DNA from: Bradyrhizobium amphicarpaeae
GTDB lineage: Bacteria; Pseudomonadota; Alphaproteobacteria; Rhizobiales; Xanthobacteraceae
Assembly: GCF_002266435.3 (NCBI RefSeq)
Contig: NZ_CP029426.2
Location: 6,230,001-6,294,000, forward strand
DNA length: 64,000 nucleotides
Reading direction: 5' to 3'
Shown: in pieces, positions 53,697 to 62,817 of the stretch
Layout: every line of letters starts with the position of its first letter
Numbering within the stretch: position 1 is the stretch's first letter
Position numbers and translations under genes: made by a program
The notes under the pieces: generated by a model
Seen by the model: the letters and a program-made list of their open reading frames with translations, nothing else
Database searches by the model: none
What the model was told of the DNA's origin: nothing

Positions 53697-54470
53697 TTAG
53701 TTCACGGCGGTCGTCGTAACGTTCAGCGCCTGCCGGCCAGAGGGCAGCGCCGTCACGGCCGGACGCTTGCGCACGGGGTCGCCGCCTTTGGCCATCAGCG
53801 GCGCGTTCTTCGGCAGCACCACGACCTTGGCGCCGACATTGACGCGACTGAACAGGTCGGTGACGTCCTCGTTGGTCATGCGGATGCAGCCGGAGGAGAC
53901 GAACTTGCCGATCGTGGAGGGATCATTGGTGCCGTGGATGCGGTATTCGCTGGAACCGAGATACATCGCACGCGCCCCGAGCGGGTTGCCGGGGCCGCCG
54001 GCAACGAAGCGCGGCAGATAGGGCTGACGCGCGATCATCTCAGCCGGCGGACGCCAGTCCGGCCATTCCGCCTTGCGGCTGATGCTCTGCACGCCGGACC
54101 AGGTGAAGCCTTGCCGGCCGACGCCGACGCCGTAACGGATCGCGCGGCCGTTGCCGAGCACGTAATAGAGATAGGTGTTGTTGGTATCGATGACGATGGT
54201 GCCGGCCGGCTCGCTGCGGTCGAAGCCGACGATCTGCTTGCGCAGGCGATCGGGCAACTGGGCATCCTCGTCAGCCGCCTGCGGCGCGTCGTTCACCTCG
54301 CCCTGCGCGTAACCCTGGTCCTGCGGATAGGCCTGCTGCAGCATCGGCGCATAGCCAAGGGTCTGGGCGCTCGCGCCGGCAAACGGCACCGCGAGCAGTG
54401 TGGTTGCGAAGGCGAAGGCGGTGACGGCGCGCGGCGAAAAGCTGCGACGGACTGCAGAGAACTTGGTCAT
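53697..54470 (-). CDS. L,D-transpeptidase (YkuD domain)
   Basis: 257 residues. Signal peptide ending GASAQT, a Gln/Asp-rich linker, then the catalytic domain with the signature IHGTNDPSTIGKFVSSGCIRMTNEDVTDLF, where His and Cys are the catalytic residues. It forms 3-3 crosslinks or attaches proteins to peptidoglycan in the periplasm. The upstream EcfG promoter (54518-54543) shows that cell-wall remodelling is part of the stress response. Co-transcribed with DUF2865. Confidence 0.93.
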   Translation of the reverse strand: MTKFSAVRRSFSPRAVTAFAFATTLLAVPFAGASAQTLGYAPMLQQAYPQDQGYAQGEVNDAPQAADEDAQLPDRLRKQIVGFDRSEPAGTIVIDTNNTYLYYVLGNGRAIRYGVGVGRQGFTWSGVQSISRKAEWPDWRPPAEMIARQPYLPRFVAGGPGNPLGARAMYLGSSEYRIHGTNDPSTIGKFVSSGCIRMTNEDVTDLFSRVNVGAKVVVLPKNAPLMAKGGDPVRKRPAVTALPSGRQALNVTTTAVN

Positions 54471-54517
54471 GTGCTGCCCCGTGGGATGCGAGCATCAGGG
54501 TGATGCGCTTCCGAACA

Positions 54518-54543
54518 AACGCTGCGGGAGCGATTCAAGTTCC
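54518..54543 (-). promoter_or_regulatory. EcfG (general stress) promoter of the L,D-transpeptidase operon
   Basis: GGAAC, 17 bases, CGTT on the minus strand, a perfect consensus match. The start codon is about 48 bp downstream. Confidence 0.82.
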
Positions 54544-54601
54544 GGCCCGCGCCGGGCATTCGTGTCACAGTCAAGAGAACGCTTAATCACGAAAGCGCGA
54601 T

Positions 54602-54626
54602 GGAACCGCTTGGCCACTCGCGCGTT
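54602..54626 (+). promoter_or_regulatory. EcfG (general stress) promoter of the AI-2E-family transporter gene
   Basis: GGAAC, 16 bases, CGTT on the plus strand, a perfect match. It ends 53 bp before the GTG start and is back-to-back with the divergent promoter at 54518-54543. Confidence 0.82.
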
Positions 54627-54679
54627 GTCAGCCCTGTCGATGGGCGTGCGGATCGAGGCTTCCGTGCGGGAGAGATATT

Positions 54680-55795
54680 GTGCGCGTCCTTCCCAGTGAA
54701 CGTCCGGCTCCCGGCAGCAGCGAAGGCAGCCCGCTTCCCGACAGTCATTCGGAACTCCCGCCGGTCATCCGCCGTACCGAGTTTGTGACCTTCGCGCTTG
54801 GCGGCCTCCTGCTGATCGCCATCGTCACCGTACTCTACGTCGGAAGAGCGTTTTTCCTGCCGGTGGTGATGGCCTTCGTCGTGGGCACCATGCTGTCACC
54901 GGCGGCAACCTTCCTGGAGAACCACAAGGTGCCGCGCGGATTGGGCGCCGCGCTGATCGTCATCGCCGTGACCGCCGTGGTTGCCTTCGTCATCGCGCTG
55001 ATCGCCTCACCCGCGATGGAATGGAGCGCGCGCCTGCCTGAACTCGGCGCGCAATTGAAGGACAAGCTGCACGTGTTCGACCGGCCGCTGGCCCTATGGC
55101 GGGAGCTGCAAGTCATGGTCGGTGGCTCGGAAGGGGGGCTGCCGAGCTTCCAGCTGCCAAAATTCGAGTGGGTCCAGCCGACACTGGAATTCCTGTCACC
55201 GACCTTTACCGAATTCCTGCTGTTCTTCGTCACCCTGATCCTGTTCATCGCGAGCTGGCGTGACCTGCGCCGGGCGCTGATCATGAACTTCAGCGATCGC
55301 GACGCGCGCCTGCGCACGCTCCGCATCCTCAACGAGATCGAAGTCCATCTCGGCAATTACCTCCTGACCGTCACCCTCATCAATGTCGGCGTCGGAATCG
55401 GCACCGGCCTCATCTGCGCCATCACCGGCATGCCAAATCCCGCCGGGCTCGGCGCGCTCGCGGCGACCCTCAACTTCATTCCGATCATCGGGCCGATCGC
55501 GATGTTCGCCGTGCTGGTCCTGGTGGGGCTGATCGCCTTCCCGACCATCAGCGGCGGCCTGATGGCGGCACTCGCCTTCGGCGGCCTCACCTTCCTGGAG
55601 GGGCATTTCGTCACGCCCATGATCATCGGGAGGCGACTGGCGCTCAATGCGCTCGCCGTGCTGCTCGCGCTCGCGTTCTGGACCTGGCTGTGGGGACCGA
55701 TGGGCGCCTTCCTGTCGTCGCCGCTCCTGATCGTCGCGCTGATCCTCAAGGAGCACCTGATGCCGACGGATGCACCGCATCTTCCGCAGGACTGA
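54680..55795 (+). CDS. AI-2E transporter-family membrane protein (PerM/YdiK-like)
   Basis: 371 residues from a GTG at 54680, with GGGAGAG six bases upstream. About eight membrane helices flank a central soluble stretch (around 115-170). The C-terminal family core reads GLICAITGMPNPAGLGALAATLNFIPIIGPIAMFAVLVLVGLIAF, then GLTFLEGHFVTPMIIGRRLALNALAVLLALAFW. Members have been linked to autoinducer-2 export and Na+/H+ exchange; the substrate here is open. An EcfG promoter precedes it. Confidence 0.9.
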   Translation: MRVLPSERPAPGSSEGSPLPDSHSELPPVIRRTEFVTFALGGLLLIAIVTVLYVGRAFFLPVVMAFVVGTMLSPAATFLENHKVPRGLGAALIVIAVTAVVAFVIALIASPAMEWSARLPELGAQLKDKLHVFDRPLALWRELQVMVGGSEGGLPSFQLPKFEWVQPTLEFLSPTFTEFLLFFVTLILFIASWRDLRRALIMNFSDRDARLRTLRILNEIEVHLGNYLLTVTLINVGVGIGTGLICAITGMPNPAGLGALAATLNFIPIIGPIAMFAVLVLVGLIAFPTISGGLMAALAFGGLTFLEGHFVTPMIIGRRLALNALAVLLALAFWTWLWGPMGAFLSSPLLIVALILKEHLMPTDAPHLPQD

Positions 55796-55810
55796 GCGGT
55801 TTCCGCGAAG

Positions 55811-55835
55811 GGAACTTACCCCACGACGAAACGTT
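55811..55835 (+). promoter_or_regulatory. EcfG (general stress) promoter of the DUF883/holin-like pair
   Basis: GGAAC, 16 bases, CGTT: a perfect match, ending 38 bp before the ATG at 55874. Confidence 0.85.
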
Positions 55836-55873
55836 CTTCGGCTATCTCAGCCGTCAGCAGTTTGGAGCTCCCG

Positions 55874-56245
55874 ATGTCCACGACCAACGCCGAAGCCGGG
55901 ATGAAAGACTGGACCGACAAAGCCACCAGAGAACGCCTCGAGAAGGATGTAGCAGCCGTGAAAAGCGATATCGCCGCCCTCACCGACCAGATCACCGACG
56001 CCCTCAATACTTTCGCCAATTCGACCAGCAAGCAGGCTCGCAGCGGCTATCGCCAGGCGCGCGAGAACATGGATACCGCGCTCGACGACGTGTCGGAGCG
56101 CGGCAGCGCAATGATGGGTGCGGCCCAGGAAGCCTACGGCTCGATCGAAGAATCGCTCGAAGACGCGATCACACAGCGGCCGCTTGCGACCGTCGGACTC
56201 GCGCTCGGCATCGGCTTCCTGATCGGTGCCGTCTGGCGCCGGTGA
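55874..56245 (+). CDS. DUF883-family membrane-anchored protein (YqjD/ElaB-like)
   Basis: 123 residues from the ATG at 55874, with GGAG seven bases upstream. A long charged coiled coil (ATRERLEKDVAAVKSDIAALTDQITDALNTFANSTSKQARSGYRQARENM) leads to a C-terminal glycine-zipper helix (RPLATVGLALGIGFLIGAVWRR). E. coli relatives attach stationary-phase ribosomes to the membrane. It is directly behind a perfect EcfG promoter and is followed by a membrane protein on the same strand. Confidence 0.88.
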   Translation: MSTTNAEAGMKDWTDKATRERLEKDVAAVKSDIAALTDQITDALNTFANSTSKQARSGYRQARENMDTALDDVSERGSAMMGAAQEAYGSIEESLEDAITQRPLATVGLALGIGFLIGAVWRR

Positions 56246-56337
56246 GATTTGCGGACGCCTGTGGAGCGGCGGCACCGGCGCATTGCCGGTGTCGGTCCGT
56301 GACGGTTCGGCTTGTGGGGAATTGAGGAGCGAGGGCC

Positions 56338-56793
56338 ATGTTTCAGCGCATCATCGACGGGATCAGCGCATCCACCGGCACGACGGTGCGGCTGACCTCG
56401 CTTGCCGCAGGCGCGGCGTTCGCGCTGCTCGTGACGACATGCTTCCTCTGTGCCGCTGTCTTCATCTCCGTGCTGCAGAAATATGGCCCGGTGCAGGCCT
56501 GTCTCGCCGGCGCCGGCATCTTCTTCCTGCTGACGCTGGCTGCGGCAGGTTCGTATTGGGGCTACAAGCGCGACTTGCAGAAGCGGGCGCGGATCGCGGC
56601 CGAGCGCGCCGCGAAGTCCGCGGCGCCAAGCATGCTCGCGGACCCGATGCTGCTCGCCACCGGACTGCAGATCGTTCGCGCCATCGGGGTCAAGCGGCTG
56701 TTGCCGATCCTGGCGATCGGCGGCATCGCCCTCGGCATCATGGCGAGCCGCGCCGGCGTGCCGGACGAGGCGTCGGCTGAGCCGGCCGAATAA
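56338..56793 (+). CDS. Small membrane protein of the phage-holin-like (DUF1469/YqjE-type) class
   Basis: 151 residues, preceded by GAGGAGCGAGGGCC. Two adjacent helices near the N terminus (FALLVTTCFLCAAVFISVL and GAGIFFLLTLAAAGSYWGY), a basic amphipathic stretch (KRDLQKRARIAAERAAKSA) and a short hydrophobic segment near the C terminus. It follows the DUF883 gene by 92 bp; this pairing mirrors yqjD-yqjE of E. coli. It is not part of a phage. Probably co-transcribed from the EcfG promoter. Confidence 0.7.
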   Translation: MFQRIIDGISASTGTTVRLTSLAAGAAFALLVTTCFLCAAVFISVLQKYGPVQACLAGAGIFFLLTLAAAGSYWGYKRDLQKRARIAAERAAKSAAPSMLADPMLLATGLQIVRAIGVKRLLPILAIGGIALGIMASRAGVPDEASAEPAE

Positions 56794-56970
56794 GCACAGG
56801 ACCGCGTTAGGATTATTTCCTCTCAGGACGTTGCGACGACACGGACCGGCTTTTATCGGCATTCTTGCGCAATTTTTGAGCGCGCAGCCTCCACTCACGC
56901 AAACGCTACTCGGATGGGCAGGCGGTTGCCGCTAAAAGCAGCATCCTGATTCCCAAAGCTATTTTAATCA

Positions 56971-58116
56971 ATGAAACCGTCCGTCAAGGCGAACCTCGCC
57001 GCATTCCATCACGACGCCAGACTGTATTTGACGCTCGGCATCGCCAACTGGTCGGTGTTCGTCGACCACATCCCGAGCAACGTCGTCAATCTGCTGACGC
57101 TGCGCAATTTCGGCTTCAGCGGCGCGGCAGACCTGTTCGTGTTCGTCGTGGGCTACGGCGTCGCCATCATCCACGGCCGGATGACGCTTGAACGGGACTA
57201 CCTCGTGGCGGCAACGCGCATCTTCCGCCGCGTCTGGCGGCTCTACGCCGCCTATGTCGTGCTGTTCGTGATCTACATCGCCACCATCGCCTACGTCGCC
57301 TCGCAATCGATGGCGCCGGAGATCATCCACGAATACAACATCTCGGGCATTCTCGAGCACCCGCTGCGGATCCTGGTCCGCGGCCTCGTGCTGCAGGAGG
57401 AGCCGCTCAACCTCGACCTCCTGCAACTGATGATCCCGCTGATGGCCTTCTTTCCCTTCGCGCTCTGGGGCCTGTTGCGACGGCCGAACCTGACCCTGGC
57501 GGCATCGGTCGCGCTGTATCTTGCCGCACGCTGGTTCGACTGGAATTTTCGGGTCTATCCGGACCAGGAATGGACCTTCAATCCGCTGTGCTGGCAGATG
57601 CTGATGGTGCTCGGAGGCTGGTTCGCCGTGACAGGCGCCCCTGGGCGCGCGCTACGCGACATGCCCTGGCTGCGGATTCTCGCCGGCACCTATCTCGTCC
57701 TCGCGATGGCCATCACCCTGCTGCGCCATTCGCCGGCAATGTCGGCTTATCTGCCGGACCTCCTCCTCCACAGCATCACGCCGGCCGACAAGGAAGACCT
57801 CGCGCCCTATCGCGTGGTTCACTTCCTCGCGCTCGCCTTTCTGGCGACCCATCTCGTTCCGGCCGATCACCCCGGCCTGCAATTGAAGCCGCTCCAGGCG
57901 GTGATCAGATGCGGCGAGGAATGGCTTGCCGTGTTCTGCGTCGGAGTGTTCCTGTCGTTCGCCGGCCATCTCATCCTGATCACCAGCGCCAATCTGGTGG
58001 CGATGCAGATCGTCGTGAGCCTTGCCGGCTTCGCCGCGATGACTGCGGTGGCTCACTATGTCGCCTGGTCGAAGTGGCAGGATCTGCCAGCCGCCCTGCG
58101 GCAGCAGGCTAGTTAA
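56971..58116 (+). CDS. OpgC-domain integral membrane protein (glucan succinyltransferase-like)
   Basis: 381 residues, about ten membrane helices. The family signature is IANWSVFVDHIPSNVVNLLTLRNFGFSGAADLFVFVVGYGVAIIHGRM, with the conserved HIP and ADLFVFVVGY positions of OpgC/acyltransferase-3 proteins. It probably transfers succinyl or another acyl group to periplasmic cyclic or osmoregulated glucans. The 177-bp region upstream has no clear promoter. No opgGH genes are adjacent. Confidence 0.87.
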   Translation: MKPSVKANLAAFHHDARLYLTLGIANWSVFVDHIPSNVVNLLTLRNFGFSGAADLFVFVVGYGVAIIHGRMTLERDYLVAATRIFRRVWRLYAAYVVLFVIYIATIAYVASQSMAPEIIHEYNISGILEHPLRILVRGLVLQEEPLNLDLLQLMIPLMAFFPFALWGLLRRPNLTLAASVALYLAARWFDWNFRVYPDQEWTFNPLCWQMLMVLGGWFAVTGAPGRALRDMPWLRILAGTYLVLAMAITLLRHSPAMSAYLPDLLLHSITPADKEDLAPYRVVHFLALAFLATHLVPADHPGLQLKPLQAVIRCGEEWLAVFCVGVFLSFAGHLILITSANLVAMQIVVSLAGFAAMTAVAHYVAWSKWQDLPAALRQQAS

Positions 58117-58213
58117 CTCATCGTGCGTTAGCGCATACGCCTTCGATTTCCCCTAGGCCGGCCGCTGAGGCTGCGCTATCCCGGACAAGAGCGATTGGGC
58201 GAGGAGACCGGGC

Positions 58214-58828
58214 GTGGTGACGGCGAATGGCGGGGGTGGCGGGGCCGACAGCGCCCCACGGCGCGGCCGGCCGCGATCGATCGAGACCAGCAACGCCATT
58301 CTCGAAAGCGCCTATGCACTGATGGCGTCCACCGGCCTTGCCGCCACCACCATCGACGCGGTCGCCCGCCACTCCAGCGTCTCCAAGATGACGATCTACA
58401 AATGGTGGCAGTCGCGCGAGGCGCTCTTGATCGACGCCTTTCTTCAACATGCCGCGCAAATGCTGCCGCTGCCTCCCGTGAGCTCCGGCACCCCCGCGAC
58501 GCGCGCCCGCCGCCATGCCGCGGCCTACGCCGAGGCGCTCCAGGGCGAGTTCGGCAAGGTCCAGCTCGCCGTCATCTCCGAATGCATTTCCAAGACGGGC
58601 TCTGCCGAGCTGTTCTACGCCCGCTATCTGAAATTGCGCCGCGACGCGCTGGTCGAGATGATCGCGGCGGGCCAGAAAGACGGCAGCATCCTGGCCGAAG
58701 GGCCGGCTGAGGATCTCTACGACGCGATCTATGGCAGCCTGTTCTATCGCTACGTCTTCGGCATTGCGCCGATCACACCTGGCTACGCCCGCAATCTCGT
58801 CGACATGGTGTTGCGGCCCAGGGGTTAG
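58214..58828 (+). CDS. TetR/AcrR-family transcriptional regulator
   Basis: 204 residues from a GTG at 58214 with GAGGAGA upstream. DNA-binding domain at residues 20-65 (ETSNAILESAYALMASTGLAATTIDAVARHSSVSKMTIYKWWQSREALLIDAFL), then the ligand-binding domain with a TetR_C-like core. The N terminus is a glycine-rich, arginine-rich tail (APRRGRPRSI). Its stop codon abuts that of the convergent kinase gene with no gap. The target is unknown; the upstream opgC gene is codirectional. Confidence 0.9.
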   Translation: MVTANGGGGGADSAPRRGRPRSIETSNAILESAYALMASTGLAATTIDAVARHSSVSKMTIYKWWQSREALLIDAFLQHAAQMLPLPPVSSGTPATRARRHAAAYAEALQGEFGKVQLAVISECISKTGSAELFYARYLKLRRDALVEMIAAGQKDGSILAEGPAEDLYDAIYGSLFYRYVFGIAPITPGYARNLVDMVLRPRG

Positions 58829-60517
58829 CTATCGCGCAGGCCGCACCGGCGCCGAGATCTTGTCCGTGCGGTCACGCTCGGTCATGTCGACCACCGTCTC
58901 CATCGGCGCGGTCAGCTCGTAGACATAGGAGGCCTCGGTGAAATAGCGCTTGGCGGTGCCGCCGAGCGCCTCGGGGGCGACACGGTCGAGCAGGATCAGG
59001 CCGAAATCGGAATCGGGGCGGCGTGTCGCCTCGCTGGTGTTGAGCTCCTCCCAACGGAAATGGAAGACCTCGCCGGTCCCCTCGCTCGTTACCGTCCAGC
59101 TGGCGGTGATGTGCGGATGCTTTCCAACCAGCGACAGGCCCTCATCGGAATGCGAGGCAAGTTCGAAGAACAGCAGCGAGAGGCTCTGCGCCGCGCGTGC
59201 ACTGACCGCGATATCAGGACCCGTGACGGCGATGCGGTCGGCGTGAGGGATGGCGCGCGCTTCGAACAGGCCCTTCAGCTTGACGCCCTGCCACTGGCTC
59301 TCGCTAAGCAGCGAGACCACGTTGGACATGGCGTGGATGCGGCCGATCAGGAGCTCGCGCGCGCCGTCGATGTCCGCGCCGTGACGCAACGTGCGCGTCA
59401 CGATCGACTGGATCACCGCGAGGATATTCTTGACCCGGTGGTTGAGCTCGTCGATCACCGCTGTCAGCCGGCGCTCGAAGCCGATTCTGACCTGGATTTC
59501 CCTGCTGAGCCGCAGATTGTTGTAGGCGACGTAGCCAAACAGGCCGCACACCATCGCGGTGATCGCAAAGCCGATCGCGGCCACGATGATCGCGGTTTGC
59601 TCGGCGCGGCGCGCCGAGTTGGTCTTGGCGTAATAGCCGAGCTGCCAGTCGCGGCCGCCGAAGCTCACCGTGCGCGTCGCCGATGGCGCCGCCTCCGCGG
59701 CCATCATCCGCGTCGAGACCGCACCCTGATCGTTGGCAACGAGCTCGCCACCTTCCTTGCGCGGGTCCCTGAGCGCGACCGAGAACAACGACATGTCGTC
59801 ATTGGTCAGCATCAGCGAGGCGAGTTCGTAGGAAAACGTGACGAACCCGGCTGGCTCGGTCGCACCCTCGGGAATGACGGGTGCCGCCACGATGATCCCG
59901 ACCGGCCCGTTGCCGCGCAACAGCGGAGTCGGGTCCGAGGCCACAGACTTTTTCTCGATCCGGGCGCGCGTCAGCATGGCGCTGCGAACCGGGTCCTGAT
60001 CGTAACTACGGCCGGGAAGAGCCCTGGTATCGTTGCTGCGCGGCTCGAGATCCAGCAGCACGTCGATCGGCTGGGTGATCTCGGCCGGATTGATCGGCTT
60101 GTCGTCATAGGCGCGAATCGTCGGATTGGGGAAGCCGGCGCCCGCAATGGCGGCCTGCGCCGCGTCGAGCTCGTTCGGCTTCAGCCGGGCGATCCAGCCG
60201 GCCACCACGAAATCGGTCTTGAAGGCATAGATGGCCGAGCGCAGCGGCTCCAGCATGTTCGGCTTGATCACGGATGGCGCGTGGAACAGGCCTGAGGCGA
60301 CGCGTGCGAGCAGTTCTCGCTCGGTGAGCCGGTCCTGCACCAGGCTGGCATGAACGTCGATCGCGCGCGCGAGCGCGATCCGATCCAGCGCCAGCTCCTG
60401 GTCGTGGACGCGATAGGCCGCAAGCCCAGAGAGCAAGGCTCCGAGCAGGGCAATGAAACCGATGATGAAACCCAGCCGGACCACGCGACTACTCAGACGA
60501 AAGCAGGAGGTCGGCAA
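58829..60517 (-). CDS. HWE-family sensor histidine kinase with CHASE-type extracytoplasmic domain
   Basis: 562 residues from a TTG at 60517; no good ribosome site is seen, and a GTG at 60484 is possible. Helix 1 (12-32), periplasmic CHASE-like domain (about 40-300; FKTDFVVAGWIARLKPNE, GPVGIIVAAPVI), helix 2 (310-330), then the kinase. The phosphoacceptor box reads LTAVIDELNHRVKNILAVIQSIV, and the WEE-type region (RWEELNTSEATRRPDSDFGLILLDRV) identifies the HWE class. Such kinases often feed the PhyR general-stress pathway in alphaproteobacteria. There is no response regulator beside it, so it is an orphan. Confidence 0.88.
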   Translation of the reverse strand: MPTSCFRLSSRVVRLGFIIGFIALLGALLSGLAAYRVHDQELALDRIALARAIDVHASLVQDRLTERELLARVASGLFHAPSVIKPNMLEPLRSAIYAFKTDFVVAGWIARLKPNELDAAQAAIAGAGFPNPTIRAYDDKPINPAEITQPIDVLLDLEPRSNDTRALPGRSYDQDPVRSAMLTRARIEKKSVASDPTPLLRGNGPVGIIVAAPVIPEGATEPAGFVTFSYELASLMLTNDDMSLFSVALRDPRKEGGELVANDQGAVSTRMMAAEAAPSATRTVSFGGRDWQLGYYAKTNSARRAEQTAIIVAAIGFAITAMVCGLFGYVAYNNLRLSREIQVRIGFERRLTAVIDELNHRVKNILAVIQSIVTRTLRHGADIDGARELLIGRIHAMSNVVSLLSESQWQGVKLKGLFEARAIPHADRIAVTGPDIAVSARAAQSLSLLFFELASHSDEGLSLVGKHPHITASWTVTSEGTGEVFHFRWEELNTSEATRRPDSDFGLILLDRVAPEALGGTAKRYFTEASYVYELTAPMETVVDMTERDRTDKISAPVRPAR

Positions 60518-60781
60518 TAAACAAGGAGCATATCAACGCCGCTCGGACGGCCACATGCCGAAACGGGGTGACCCCCGCTGGCAGAGATAATGAAGGAGGA
60601 GACATCGGTACGCAACGTGGGTCGCCTGAAAAGCTTAATCCGCCCGGCCGATGGTCTGACCGGGACGACTTGCCCGGACTCCGGAGGTAGTCAATCGCCG
60701 TGTCCGAAATTTGTTCCGCGGTTGCGGCCCCGACCCCACGGTTAACGCCAAAGAAAGCATGCGCCAAGTCGTCGCGCGCTG
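60518..60781. other. Gap between the HWE kinase and ureG without a visible gene
   Basis: No convincing coding region. On the minus strand GGAAC at 60717-60713 is followed after 18 bases by TT, a weak match to the RpoE2 promoter, about 170 bp before the kinase start. No clear ureG terminator is visible. Confidence 0.4.
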
Positions 60782-61405
60782 TCAGCCCGCCCGTTTCAGG
60801 CCGCCTTTGGCCTCGATGAAGCCGACAATGCGGTCAAGGCCCTCGCTCTTCTTCAGGTTGGTCATGACGAAGGGACGCTCGCCGCGCATGCGCCTGGCGT
60901 CGGTGTCCATCTTCTCCAGGGAGGCGCCGACATGGGGGGCGAGGTCGATCTTGTTGATGACCAGCAGGTCGGACCGGGTGATGCCGGGACCGCCTTTGGA
61001 CGGGATCTTGTCGCCGGCAGCCACGTCGATGACGTAGATGGTCAGGTCGGCCAGCTCCGGGGAAAACGTGGCAGCGAGATTGTCCCCGCCGGACTCGATG
61101 AGCACGAGGTCGAGCCCGGGAAATTTCGCCCGCATATCCGCAACCGCGGCGAGATTCATCGAGGCGTCCTCGCGGATTGCGGTGTGCGGACAGCCGCCGG
61201 TTTCGACGCCGGCAATACGATCCGGCGTCAGCGAGCCCGAACGCACCAGGAACTCCGCATCCCATTTGGTGTAGATGTCGTTGGTGATCGCGGCGATGTC
61301 ATAGCGTTCGCGCATGCTCTTGCAGAGCAGGTCCATCAGCGCGGTCTTGCCCGATCCGACCGGGCCGCCGACGCCGACACGCAAGGGGCCATGAGATTTA
61401 GACAT
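60782..61405 (-). CDS. ureG: Urease accessory GTPase UreG
   Basis: 207 residues. P-loop [19 protein letters not shown], the metal-binding [17 protein letters not shown] with the invariant Cys-Pro-His, [43 protein letters not shown] and [17 protein letters not shown]. It dimerises on nickel and GTP and delivers nickel to urease in complex with UreF and UreH/D. Last gene of the operon in this window, 42 bp after ureF. Confidence 0.97.
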   Translation of the reverse strand: MSKSHGPLRVGVGGPVGSGKTALMDLLCKSMRERYDIAAITNDIYTKWDAEFLVRSGSLTPDRIAGVETGGCPHTAIREDASMNLAAVADMRAKFPGLDLVLIESGGDNLAATFSPELADLTIYVIDVAAGDKIPSKGGPGITRSDLLVINKIDLAPHVGASLEKMDTDARRMRGERPFVMTNLKKSEGLDRIVGFIEAKGGLKRAG

Positions 61406-61447
61406 GTGATTTCGCTCGCTCTCGATGGGTTGAGGGCCACGCCGCTC

Positions 61448-62170
61448 TCACGAGCGGAACAGCCGCGTATATTGTGTCTCGTGCCGCAGGCTGGCGAGAT
61501 CGGCGCGAAAGGTCGCGCTGCCGAGATCGTCCAATGTCGCATTCAGCGCACGATTGGCGGTGGCAGCGACGGCGGCTTCCAGCCTCACCAGCACGCGCTG
61601 GCTGTCGGTCTGGCCGAGCGGAATGAGCCGGCTGGCGGCCGAAATCCAGTTCGAGACCAGCGCGTGCAAGAAGGCGTGCAGTGTCGGCGCCAGCGGCACG
61701 CCGTGCATGGCTGCGACCACGCCGACGGCGACGGGATAGACCAGCGGCGTGCGGCATGCCGCAACCATGGCATCCAGGCCGTCAGCATCCCATGCTGCCC
61801 GGGAGATGTCGATGAAGGCGCGGCCCTGCGAGCTCGTCTCCAGCTGCCGCTCGCGCGACGGCACCATGGCCGCAGCGAGCTCCGCGATATCGCTTAACGT
61901 GGCCTCCTCGCCCGCTTCGGCGGCACGATAGGCGTGGACCAGGAACGTTGCGTCGCAAAAGCCGGAGCCGTCGCCGAGCATCGCGTCGAGCCAGTCGGCC
62001 AGTGTGGCCGTATCGACGATGTCGCCGACCTCGACCGCCCATTCGATGCCGCTGGAATAGGAGAAACCGCCGACCGGGAATGCCGGCGACAGCCAGGTCA
62101 AGAGCCGGTACAGCGCCGCTGCCTCGCGCTCGGCGAGGTCGCAGGCACCGACCCGCTCACTTGTGGTCAT
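61448..62170 (-). CDS. ureF: Urease accessory protein UreF
   Basis: 240 residues from the ATG at 62170. Recognised by [32 protein letters not shown], and the C-terminal [36 protein letters not shown]. It recruits UreG to apo-urease. Its start lies inside the 3' end of ureE, overlapping by 14 bp. Longer in-frame starts up to 62386 would translate the his-codon region of ureE in another frame and are rejected. Confidence 0.95.
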   Translation of the reverse strand: MTTSERVGACDLAEREAAALYRLLTWLSPAFPVGGFSYSSGIEWAVEVGDIVDTATLADWLDAMLGDGSGFCDATFLVHAYRAAEAGEEATLSDIAELAAAMVPSRERQLETSSQGRAFIDISRAAWDADGLDAMVAACRTPLVYPVAVGVVAAMHGVPLAPTLHAFLHALVSNWISAASRLIPLGQTDSQRVLVRLEAAVAATANRALNATLDDLGSATFRADLASLRHETQYTRLFRS

Positions 62171-62807
62171 GAGCATGCTTGTGGCCGTGGTGATGGTCGG
62201 GATGGTCGCAATGCTCGTCGTGGTGATGATGGCCATGATCATGCGCGGCATGATCGTGTGGGTGGTGATCGTGAGCGTGGTGATCGTGGCCCTGATGATC
62301 ATGGTGATCGTGACCATGGTCATGATGATGTCCGTGATCGTGATGCGCATGATCGTCGTGCCCATGCGCGTGGCCTGCATCGGCATAGGCGCCGCCCTCA
62401 GGATCGAACGGCGCCTCGATCTCGATCACGCGCGCACCGAGGCCCTTCACCATCGCCTCGATGACGTGATCGCGGCGGATGCGCAAGGCCTTGGCCATGA
62501 TCTGCGTCGGCAGATGGCGGTTGCCGAGATGCCAGCCGATGCGGACGACGTGGTGCGGATCGCGGCCGCGAATCTCGAGCAGCGGCTCGGGCGCCGCGAC
62601 CACCTCGACGAGCCGGCCGTCCTCCAGCACCAGCGCATCGCCGCCGCGCAACGCAACGGCATTCTCCAGGTCGAGCAGGAACTCGAGGCCGCGCGTCCCC
62701 GTCATGGCCATGCGGCGGCGGTGCCGGTCGTCGAAATCCAGCACGACCGTATCCGCTGGTGCTTCCGTGAAGCGGTGCTGTCCCCTGACCTGCGTCGCCC
62801 GGATCAT
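62157..62807 (-). CDS. ureE: Urease accessory nickel chaperone UreE with long His-rich tail
   Basis: 216 residues. The N-terminal peptide-binding part ([52 protein letters not shown]) and the metal-binding core ([38 protein letters not shown]) are clear. Residues about 145-216 are almost entirely His, Asp and Gly with about 35 histidines, which should bind many nickel ions and act as a store. The repeated CAT/CAC/GAT codons make this DNA low in complexity. Confidence 0.96.
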   Translation of the reverse strand: MIRATQVRGQHRFTEAPADTVVLDFDDRHRRRMAMTGTRGLEFLLDLENAVALRGGDALVLEDGRLVEVVAAPEPLLEIRGRDPHHVVRIGWHLGNRHLPTQIMAKALRIRRDHVIEAMVKGLGARVIEIEAPFDPEGGAYADAGHAHGHDDHAHHDHGHHHDHGHDHHDHQGHDHHAHDHHPHDHAAHDHGHHHHDEHCDHPDHHHGHKHAHDHK

Positions 62808-62817
62808 GCGCTATACC

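Noticed and set aside
56338..56793. Phage lysis gene
   Set aside because: The holin-like label comes from two adjacent helices only. There are no phage genes nearby, and the pairing with DUF883 fits the yqjDE stress module.
60693..60717. EcfG promoter for the HWE kinase
   Set aside because: GGAAC-N18-TT fits only the loosest form, and it lies about 170 bp before the start codon.
60489..60767. 92-codon frame overlapping the start of the HWE kinase gene
   Set aside because: No ribosome site, no recognisable domain, and it overlaps the kinase coding start on the same strand.
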